Source: Sediminicoccus sp. KRV36 (GTDB lineage: Bacteria; Pseudomonadota; Alphaproteobacteria; Acetobacterales; Acetobacteraceae). Taken from it: DNA of 64,000 nt. A program made the translations under genes and the position numbers. The notes beneath the pieces were generated by a model. The model saw only the letters and a list, made by a program, of their open reading frames with translations. It made no database searches and was not told the origin of the DNA. The stretch lies in assembly GCF_023243115.1 (NCBI RefSeq), contig NZ_CP085081.1, forward strand, positions 1,426,001-1,490,000, written 5' to 3'. How positions within the stretch are numbered: position 1 is the first letter of the stretch; each line of letters opens with the position of its first letter. This document shows positions 56,580-64,000 of the stretch, in pieces.

Positions 56580-58967
56580 ATGAACCAGCAATTGCCCCTC
56601 TTCCGCGCCAATGCCCCGGATGATGCGCGGCGGGTGGCTTTGCTGAACGCCGTCGAGCGCAAGCTGCTCTGGATTTCGGCCTGGATGATTCACCACGCCA
56701 ACCATATCCGCCCCAATCGGGACGGGTTGAAGGTGGGCGGACACCAGGCCTCCTGCGCCTCCGTCATTTCGATCCTGACGGCGCTGTATTTCGACATCCT
56801 CAAGCCGGCCGATCGCATCGCGGTGAAGCCGCATGCCGGGCCGGTCTTCCACGCGATGAACCTGCTGCTGGGCCGGCAGGCGCCGGAGCGGCTGGCCACG
56901 CTCAGGCAATTCGGCGGCATCCAGCCCTATCCCTCGCGCATGAAGGATGGCGGCGAGGTGGATTTTTCCACGGGCTCGGTCGGGCTTGGCGTGGCGCTGA
57001 CCAGCTTCGGCAGCCTGGTGCAGGATTATGTGCGGCTGAAGAAGCTGGCGCCGGAGGGGCTGCCCGCTGGGCGGCACGTTGCCATCGTGGGCGATGCGGA
57101 ACTGGATGAGGGCAACATCTACGAGGCCCTGCTGGAGGGCTGGAAGCACGATATTCGCAATGTCTGGTGGGTGATTGATTACAACCGCCAGAGCCTGGAT
57201 TCCGTGGTGCAGGACCGCCTGTTTGGCCGCATCGAAGGCCTGTTCCGCGACATGGGCTGGAATGTCGTCACCCTCAAATATGGCCGCAAGCTGCAGGCGG
57301 CCTTTGCGCGGCCAGGGGGCGAGAGCCTGCGCCGCTGGATTGATGACTGCCCCAACAGCCTCTACGCCGCGCTGACCTTCCAGGGCGGGGCTGCCTGGCG
57401 CGCGGCCCTGCTGGCCGAACTCGGGCGTGAGGAGGGGCTGCGCAGCATCATTGATCCGCTGAGCGATGACGAATTGGCCGCGCTGATGAACAACCTCGGC
57501 GGCCATGACATCGAGACACTGATGGAGGCCTTCCGCGCCCAGGATGCGGCGGGCGACCAGCCCAGCTGCTTCATCGCCTATACGGTGAAGGGCATGGGCC
57601 TGCCCTTTGCCGGCCACAAGGACAACCATGCCGGGCTGATGACGAAGGAGCAGATGGAGGTGTTCCGTCGCGCCATGAACATCCGCCCCGGCCATGAATG
57701 GGACGAGTTCGAGGGGCTGGAGATCTCCGCCGAGGAAATGCGCGGCTTCATCGCCAGCATCCCCTTTGCGCAGAAGCTGACGCCCGAGGGCCGCAGCCTG
57801 ACCTCGCCGAAGATCCCCATCCCGGCGGTCTTGCCCGTGCCGCGCGTGCCGGCGGGGCGCAAGCTCTCCACCCAGGCGGCCTTTGGCGAAATCCTGGCCG
57901 GAATCGGCCGTGGCGAGGGCGAATTCGCGCCCATGGCGGCGCGCATCGTCACCACCAGCCCGGATGTGACCGTCTCCACCAATCTTGGCCCCTGGGTCAA
58001 CCGGCGCGGCATTTTCGACCGGCACCTGAAGAATGACGTGTTCCGTGACGCCAAGCTCGCCTCGGCGCAGCGCTGGGGCATGTCGCCCGAGGGGCAGCAT
58101 GTGGAGCTTGGCATCGCCGAGCAGAATTTGTTCCTGGTGCTGGCGGCGCTGGGGCTTTCGGACCGGCTTTACGGCGCCCGGCTGCTGCCGATCGGGACCG
58201 TGTATGATCCCTTCGTCAATCGCGGCCTCGATGCGCTGATCTATGGTTGCTACATGGATGCGCGCTTTCTGCTGGTCAGCACGCCCTCCGGCATTACGCT
58301 GGCGGCGGAGGGCGGGCAGCATCAATCGGTGAACACGCCGCTGATCGGCATGGCGCAGGACCGGCTTGCGGCGTTTGAGCCGGCCTTTGCCGATGAACTC
58401 GCCATTCTCATGCGGCATGCCTTCGCGCATATGCAGGAACCGGAGGGATCTTCGGTCTGGCTGCGGCTTTCAACCCGCGGGCTGGCCCAGCCGGACCGCG
58501 TGCTGGACCCGGCGCAGGTGATCGCGGGGGGCTACTGGATGGTGCCGCCAGCGGCCGGCGCGCGGATCGCGATCGCCTATCAGGGGCCGGTGGCACCCGA
58601 GGCGATGGCCGCCTTCGAGGCGCTGCGGGCTGAGGAACCGGGGGCCGGGCTGCTGGCCGTCACTTCGCCCGACCGGCTGCACCAGGGGTGGCTCGCCTCG
58701 CGCAAGCGGGCGCGTGGCGGGCCGGGGGGAGAGGCTTCGCAGATCGAAAAGCTCCTCGCGCCGCTGGCTCCCGGGGCCGGGATCGTGACGCTGCTGGACG
58801 GGCATCCTGCGGCACTGGACTGGATGGGCGGCGTGCGCGGGCACCGGATCGCGGCGCTGGGCGTGGATCGCTTTGGGCAGGGGGGCGATATCCCGGCCCT
58901 CTATGCCGAATATGGGCTGGATGAGGCGGCGGTGCTGGACGCCTGCGCGGAATTGCTGCTGGGCTAA
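56580..58967 (+). CDS. AceE/transketolase-like ThDP enzyme (pyruvate dehydrogenase E1-like)
   Basis: A 795-residue enzyme with the three domains of homodimeric pyruvate dehydrogenase E1 or transketolase. The ThDP/Mg motif is VGDAELDEGNIYEALLEG..DYNRQ. LFRDMGWNVVTLKYGRK and AYTVKGMGLPFAGHKDNHAG match AceE counterparts. The C-terminal half has LGIAEQNLFLVLAALGLS. It is ~90 residues shorter than E. coli AceE (887). No E2 or E3 component is adjacent. It probably acts on pyruvate or another 2-oxoacid, but a transketolase role is not excluded. Its last bases overlap the convergent GST gene. Confidence 0.83.
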   Translation: MNQQLPLFRANAPDDARRVALLNAVERKLLWISAWMIHHANHIRPNRDGLKVGGHQASCASVISILTALYFDILKPADRIAVKPHAGPVFHAMNLLLGRQAPERLATLRQFGGIQPYPSRMKDGGEVDFSTGSVGLGVALTSFGSLVQDYVRLKKLAPEGLPAGRHVAIVGDAELDEGNIYEALLEGWKHDIRNVWWVIDYNRQSLDSVVQDRLFGRIEGLFRDMGWNVVTLKYGRKLQAAFARPGGESLRRWIDDCPNSLYAALTFQGGAAWRAALLAELGREEGLRSIIDPLSDDELAALMNNLGGHDIETLMEAFRAQDAAGDQPSCFIAYTVKGMGLPFAGHKDNHAGLMTKEQMEVFRRAMNIRPGHEWDEFEGLEISAEEMRGFIASIPFAQKLTPEGRSLTSPKIPIPAVLPVPRVPAGRKLSTQAAFGEILAGIGRGEGEFAPMAARIVTTSPDVTVSTNLGPWVNRRGIFDRHLKNDVFRDAKLASAQRWGMSPEGQHVELGIAEQNLFLVLAALGLSDRLYGARLLPIGTVYDPFVNRGLDALIYGCYMDARFLLVSTPSGITLAAEGGQHQSVNTPLIGMAQDRLAAFEPAFADELAILMRHAFAHMQEPEGSSVWLRLSTRGLAQPDRVLDPAQVIAGGYWMVPPAAGARIAIAYQGPVAPEAMAAFEALRAEEPGAGLLAVTSPDRLHQGWLASRKRARGGPGGEASQIEKLLAPLAPGAGIVTLLDGHPAALDWMGGVRGHRIAALGVDRFGQGGDIPALYAEYGLDEAAVLDACAELLLG

Positions 58968-59608
58968 TTCAGCGCGCGAAGCTCCTCATAAGAGATCATC
59001 ACATGCGCGCGATAGGCGGGGCGCGTGGTGAGCGCCTCGTAGTAGGCTCGCAGAGCAGGCCTGGGCTTCCGGTCAATGGCGATGTCGAAATATCGGTAGA
59101 GCACGTGGCCGAGCTGGATATCGCCCAGGGTAAAATTCGGGCCTGCCAGGAACGCGGTGTTACGCAGCGCCGACTCGGCAATGTCAAGAAACGGGTCAAG
59201 CTTTGCGATCCCCGCCGCGATAGCCGCCGGATCGCGGGCCAAGGCCGAGGTCCGAACCACGCGCCAGAAGATCGGCGCGGTGAAAGCCAGCGCCACATTG
59301 ATCTTCGCCCACTCCGCCCATTGATCCACCACCGCCCGAGCCGCGGGATCGGCCGGCCAGAAGGCCTCCGGGCCGTGCCGCGCCGCGAGGTAGCGCAGGA
59401 TGGCGCCGGTCTCCCAAATGGGTTCCCTCGCGCCATCGCGCAGCACCGGCACGGTCCCGTTCGGGTTCATGGCGAGGAATTCCGGCGTATCGGTGCCGCC
59501 GAAGCGATGGCCTGCATCATGCCGTTGATAATCGAGGCCCAATTCGCCCACGCACCACATCAGCGCCTGGACATTGGAGGAGGTGCGCCGTCCCCAGATG
59601 GTCAGCAT
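58964..59608 (-). CDS. Glutathione S-transferase
   Basis: A 214-residue GST. The N-terminal thioredoxin-like domain has TIWGRRTSSNVQALMWCVGELGLDYQRHD and NPNGTVPVLRDG..IWETGAILRYLAARHG, the glutathione-binding cis-Pro and Glu/Thr region. The C-terminal helices include FLAGPNFTLGDIQLGHVLYRYFDI. The start overlaps the DUF1643 gene's end by 7 nt. Confidence 0.9.
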   Translation of the reverse strand: MLTIWGRRTSSNVQALMWCVGELGLDYQRHDAGHRFGGTDTPEFLAMNPNGTVPVLRDGAREPIWETGAILRYLAARHGPEAFWPADPAARAVVDQWAEWAKINVALAFTAPIFWRVVRTSALARDPAAIAAGIAKLDPFLDIAESALRNTAFLAGPNFTLGDIQLGHVLYRYFDIAIDRKPRPALRAYYEALTTRPAYRAHVMISYEELRALN

Positions 59609-60159
59609 GGGGCGCCCCAGGGGACCAACACCGCGTCGCGCTTCTGATAGAGCGGATGCTTGGGGCTGCCATCGCCATTCACGCCAAAGCACACCGGCGT
59701 CACTCCGGCGCCGCGCAGCAGCGCCGCCACCGCCGCACCGCGCTCCATCAGTGCCTTGGGCGGCTGCCCCCAGGCCACCACGACCAGCGCGGCACTCCGG
59801 GCGTAATGCAGGATCGTCGCGTCATTTTCCGCGCCCACCGGGTCCGCAACCCCCAGCAGCCGCTTCTTGTCGGTCGCGCGGTAGGCGAAGGCGTTGAGCA
59901 TGACGAGGCCGGGCAGGCCCCAGCGATACCGTGCGCGGAACACACAGCCGGCCACGGTCGGGTCATCCGCGTCCAGATCGGCGGTGGAGGGGTTCATTCC
60001 GATCACCACGGCAAAGCCCGGCGTGCCGATGGGTTGGCCGTCCCAGCGCCGTTCCAGCCACCAGCGCCAGCGCCGGCATTCCGAGAAAGCCGCCGCCGAG
60101 ACGATGTCGGAGGCCAGCTTCAGGCGGACCTTGCCGCCGGGGTCATGCGAATCCACCAT
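59602..60159 (-). CDS. DUF1643 domain protein
   Basis: A 185-residue protein of the DUF1643 family. VVIGMNPSTADLDADDPTVAGCVFRAR is the family signature, and LVMLNAFAYRATDKKRL and VVVAWGQPP are further conserved blocks. The biochemical role is unknown. The ATG at 60159 (MVDSHDPGG) precedes the first conserved strand; the frame stays open upstream through a tRNA, which is rejected. Confidence 0.8.
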   Translation of the reverse strand: MVDSHDPGGKVRLKLASDIVSAAAFSECRRWRWWLERRWDGQPIGTPGFAVVIGMNPSTADLDADDPTVAGCVFRARYRWGLPGLVMLNAFAYRATDKKRLLGVADPVGAENDATILHYARSAALVVVAWGQPPKALMERGAAVAALLRGAGVTPVCFGVNGDGSPKHPLYQKRDAVLVPWGAPC

Positions 60160-60227
60160 GGGGCGAGTATTGGCGGACCCCGCGCTTTCGGCTACACGCG
60201 CGGCTCTCCCTATGGCCACGCGGTCAC

Positions 60228-60312
60228 GCGGGCGTGGTGGAATTGGCAGACACGCTGGATTTAGGTTCCAGTGGCGCAAGCCGTGGGGGTTCAAATCCCT
60301 CCGCCCGCACCA
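60228..60312 (+). tRNA. tRNA-Leu (anticodon TAG)
   Basis: A class II tRNA with a long variable arm. Acceptor arms GCGGGCG and CGCCCGC pair perfectly and CCA is encoded. The anticodon loop TTTAGGT gives TAG, which reads CUA/CUG. The T arm contains GGTTCAAATCC. It lies 40 bp upstream of tig with no visible terminator between them. Confidence 0.97.
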
Positions 60313-60352
60313 CTTGGCCGGGTCCCGCAACGCACGAACGGAATCACTTATT

Positions 60353-61675
60353 ATGCAGGTCACTGAGGTCGCGAACGAAGGGCTCAAGCGGGCCTATACG
60401 GTGGTGGTTCCCGCGACGAGCATCGCCGCCCAGAAGGACAAGCGCCTGGCGGAACTGGCCAAGGACATGAAGCTGCCCGGCTTCCGCCCCGGCAAGGTGC
60501 CGCAGAAGGTGGTGCTGGCGCGCTACGGCCAGGCCGTGATGGGTGAAGTGCTGGAAGCCTCCGTCCAGGAAGCCACCGGCAAGGTCGTCACCGAGAACAA
60601 CCTGCGCCCCGCGCTGCAGCCCAAGATCGAACTGGTGAATTTCGCGGATGGCGGGGATCTCGAATTCCGCATGGATGTCGAAGTCCTGCCGGTGATCCCG
60701 ATGCCCGACTTCGCCGGCATCAGCCTGACGCGCCTCAAGGCCGCTCCGGGTGAGGATGAGGTCACCAAGGCGCTGGACAGCATCACGCGCCGCCAGGCCA
60801 GCCTGGAAGAGACGGAAGCCCGCCCCGCCGCCAAGGGCGAAGTGCTGGTCTGCGACTTTGTGGGCCGCATCGGCGGTGAGGAGTTCCCGGGCGGCTCGGC
60901 GACGGACATGCCCATCGAGGTGGCCGGCCCCGGCTTCATCCCGGGCTTTACCGAGCAGATGGAAGGCATGGCCCCGGGCGAGGAGCGCATCGTCAAGACC
61001 AGCTTCCCGGCCGATTACGGCTCGGCCGACCTGGCTGGCAAGGATGCGGAATTCACTGTCACCGCCAAGGCGCTGAAGATCTATTCCAAGCCCGCGCTGG
61101 ATGACGAACTGGCCAAGACGCTCGGGCTGGAGAGCTTCGAGAAGCTGCGCGAAGTGATCCTGGAAAGCCTCCAGCGCGAATATGACGGCCAGAGCCGCAT
61201 GGCGCTGAAGCGCAAGCTGCTGGACGCCTTGGCCGAACGCGCCAGCTTCGAAGTGCCCGGCGGCATGGTGGAGAACGAGTTCAGCCAGATCTGGCAGCGT
61301 GTCGAGGCCGATATGAAGGCCGGCAAGCTGGATGGCGACGATGCGGGCAAGGACGAGGACACGCTGAAGGCCGAATATCGAGCCATCGCCGAGCGCCGGA
61401 TCCGCCTGGGCCTGCTGCTCTCCGAGATCGGCACCACCAACAACATCACGGTAACGCGTGAGGAACTCGGCAACGCCATGCGCGCCGAGGTGCAGCGCTA
61501 TCCGGGCCAGGAAAAGCAGGTCTTCGACTTCTTCCAGAAGAACCCGCAGGCGCTGGAAAACCTGCGCAGCCCGATCTTCGAGGAGAAGGTCGTGGACTTC
61601 ATGCTGGAATTGGCCAAGGTCGAGGAAGAAACTGTGACGCCTGAGGCCTTGGCCGAGGCTGCCCAGCAGATTTGA
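60353..61675 (+). CDS. tig: Trigger factor
   Basis: A 440-residue ribosome-bound chaperone and peptidyl-prolyl isomerase. The ribosome-docking tip is LPGFRPGKVPQKVV (GFRxGKxP) near residue 45. The FKBP-type domain (~155-245) includes GKDAEFTVTAKALKI, and the C-terminal arm is Lys/Glu-rich. tig-clpP-clpX is the standard order in alphaproteobacteria and many other bacteria. A terminator follows. Confidence 0.97.
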   Translation: MQVTEVANEGLKRAYTVVVPATSIAAQKDKRLAELAKDMKLPGFRPGKVPQKVVLARYGQAVMGEVLEASVQEATGKVVTENNLRPALQPKIELVNFADGGDLEFRMDVEVLPVIPMPDFAGISLTRLKAAPGEDEVTKALDSITRRQASLEETEARPAAKGEVLVCDFVGRIGGEEFPGGSATDMPIEVAGPGFIPGFTEQMEGMAPGEERIVKTSFPADYGSADLAGKDAEFTVTAKALKIYSKPALDDELAKTLGLESFEKLREVILESLQREYDGQSRMALKRKLLDALAERASFEVPGGMVENEFSQIWQRVEADMKAGKLDGDDAGKDEDTLKAEYRAIAERRIRLGLLLSEIGTTNNITVTREELGNAMRAEVQRYPGQEKQVFDFFQKNPQALENLRSPIFEEKVVDFMLELAKVEEETVTPEALAEAAQQI

Positions 61676-61684
61676 ACCCACGGG

Positions 61685-61711
61685 GAGGGGGTGATTTTCG
61701 CCCCCCTCTTT
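61685..61711 (+). terminator. Terminator after tig
   Basis: GAGGGGG (61685-61691) and CCCCCTC (61702-61708) form a stem around a 10-nt loop, followed by TTT. It is only 10 nt past the tig stop. clpP therefore probably has its own promoter, although no clear sigma-32 element was found in the 105 bp before it. Confidence 0.7.
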
Positions 61712-61815
61712 CCCTGGGGCCGTCTCTGCCCACATGCTGTTTCTGACCGAGGGGCCGGGGCACGATTCGCCCGGCCTTAACCAGGCCGTGCCCATCCTGG
61801 GGCGGACCTCAGCCG

Positions 61816-62487
61816 ATGGGAATTCGAGACGTGCGATATGTTGGGACGCAGGACCGTGATCCTGTTGAAATCTATAATAATTCTCTCGTTCCCATGGTGG
61901 TGGAGCAATCCAGCCGCGGTGAGCGCGCCTATGACATCTATTCCCGCCTCCTGAAGGAGCGGATCATTTTCCTGACCGGGCCGGTCTATGATGGCGTCTC
62001 AAGCCTGATCTGCGCCCAGCTGCTCTTCCTGGAGAGCGAGAATCCCAACAAGGAAATCTCGTTCTATATCAATAGCCCAGGCGGTGTGGTCAGCGCTGGC
62101 CTTGCCATCTATGACACCATGCAGTTCGTTCGCAGCCCGGTCAGCACGCTGTGCATGGGCATGGCCGCCTCGATGGGCTCGCTGCTGCTGACCGCCGGCG
62201 CCAAGGGCAAGCGCTTCGCGCTGCCGAATGCGCGCGTGATGGTCCACCAGCCCTCGGGCGGCGCGCAGGGCCAGGCCACGGATATCGAAATCCAGGCGCG
62301 CGAGATCCTGGAATTGCGCAAGCGGCTCAACCAGATCTACGTCACCCACACGGGCCAGCCGGTCGAGGCCATCGAATCCAAGCTCGAGCGCGACAGCTAC
62401 ATGTCGGCCGAGGAAGCGCGTGACTGGGGCCTGATTGACCAGGTGGTGGATAAGCGCCCCGCCACGCCGGAAGCGGCAAAGCCCTGA
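61816..62487 (+). CDS. clpP: ATP-dependent Clp protease proteolytic subunit
   Basis: A 223-residue serine peptidase with its triad in place: Ser119 (GMAASMGS), His144 (VMVHQPSGG) and Asp193. The spacing matches E. coli ClpP (about +22). The mature tetradecamer is capped by ClpX. The N-terminus is ~15 residues longer than many ClpPs (propeptide or alternate start). clpX follows at 62647. Confidence 0.96.
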   Translation: MGIRDVRYVGTQDRDPVEIYNNSLVPMVVEQSSRGERAYDIYSRLLKERIIFLTGPVYDGVSSLICAQLLFLESENPNKEISFYINSPGGVVSAGLAIYDTMQFVRSPVSTLCMGMAASMGSLLLTAGAKGKRFALPNARVMVHQPSGGAQGQATDIEIQAREILELRKRLNQIYVTHTGQPVEAIESKLERDSYMSAEEARDWGLIDQVVDKRPATPEAAKP

Positions 62488-62646
62488 TCTGTTGAGTGGA
62501 ATTCAGGGATAAAGAGCACAGGACGAGCCTTCCGAGGGAGCAGTGCTTCCCTTGGGGGCCCCTGGGAGGCTAGATTCCCGGGTCACGATATTGAAACGCG
62601 GCTCGAGAGCGGACAGCCGGGTCCCTTCCAGCCGTGAGGAGTGCGC

Positions 62647-63903
<1,257 letters not shown>

Positions 63904-63916
63904 GACCGGAGCTGCC

Positions 63917-63946
63917 TGAAGGGGCGGCTTGTTTGCCGGCCCTTCA
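63917..63946 (+). terminator. Hairpin downstream of clpX
   Basis: TGAAGGG pairs with CCCTTCA and an inner CGGC pairs with GCCG around a small loop, with one G-G mismatch, 14 nt past clpX. No T-run is evident, so it may be a weak terminator. The next gene is outside the window. Confidence 0.5.
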
Positions 63947-64000
63947 TGACCAAATGACAAGATCAACCCGTGGCTTCGGGTGGGCGTGCCGAATTCGGGC

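Noticed and set aside
61712..61815. A sigma-32 promoter for clpP
   Set aside because: CCCATCCT near 61791 resembles a heat-shock -10, but no CTTG-type -35 sits at the right distance, so I do not list it.

Overview
The window is a gene-dense stretch of a high-GC alphaproteobacterial chromosome. A Rhodospirillales/Acetobacteraceae (Roseomonas-like) host is the best guess. This rests on an alphaproteobacterial-type RpoH, the tig-clpP-clpX order, many soil-heterotroph catabolic enzymes (TRAP and Bug solute binders, amidohydrolase, MR/MLE enolase, OtnK/OtnC) and the absence of phage, IS or CRISPR sequence. The taxon is inferred from gene content only. I see 66 protein genes, the first one partial, and 2 tRNAs.

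Layout. 1-8 kb: the end of an RluA pseudouridine synthase, rpoH with a structured leader, a dihydropyrimidinase-like amidohydrolase, a PrpD and a PrpC (methylcitrate cycle), and a lysine/alanine-repeat histone-H1-like protein. 8-15 kb: nitroreductase, the OtnC-OtnK acid-sugar pair, a rhodanese, tRNA-Thr(GGT), and a TRAP transporter whose binding protein faces its permeases. 15-25 kb: efp, suhB with an OmpA-like partner, upp, a GuaD-like deaminase, a luciferase-like oxidoreductase, a YeiH-type exporter, an MR/MLE enolase with a Bug solute binder, and a large metallo-beta-lactamase-fold protein. 25-34 kb: csaA-gpt, gamma-glutamyltransferase, amidase, two Opp/Dpp ABC ATPases and a ThDP enzyme. 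34-37 kb: a tightly overlapping queA-tgt-queF queuosine operon next to a cluster of four hairpins. 37-46 kb: a single-domain globin, an MFS permease, an Asp/Glu-racemase-fold protein, Bcp peroxiredoxin, a DUF4189 protein and a 1294-residue soluble hybrid histidine kinase with about six PAS repeats. 46-55 kb: an orphan ParA coupled to a CopD-like membrane protein and a GNAT, a CBS-pair protein, a sulfite-oxidase-family enzyme with its cytochrome c, NAD(P)HX repair, and a 1122-residue RTX/cadherin/glycine-rich secreted protein. 55-64 kb: malonyl-CoA decarboxylase, an AceE-like ThDP enzyme, GST, a DUF1643 protein, tRNA-Leu(TAG), tig, clpP and clpX.

How the genes fit together. The proteostasis genes (rpoH at one end, tig-clpP-clpX at the other), queuosine genes (queA-tgt-queF) and salvage genes (upp, gpt, guaD-like) are core. 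The rest is scavenging and transport metabolism organised in short two- or three-gene units, usually linked by 1-7 nt overlaps. No single large novel system stands out. The items most worth checking are the RTX/glycine-rich chimera, an inverted repeat shared by the globin and the PAS-kinase promoter regions, the hairpin (REP-like) elements, the H1-like repeat protein, two racemase-fold paralogues that lack the usual second catalytic cysteine, and the possibly temperature-sensitive rpoH leader.
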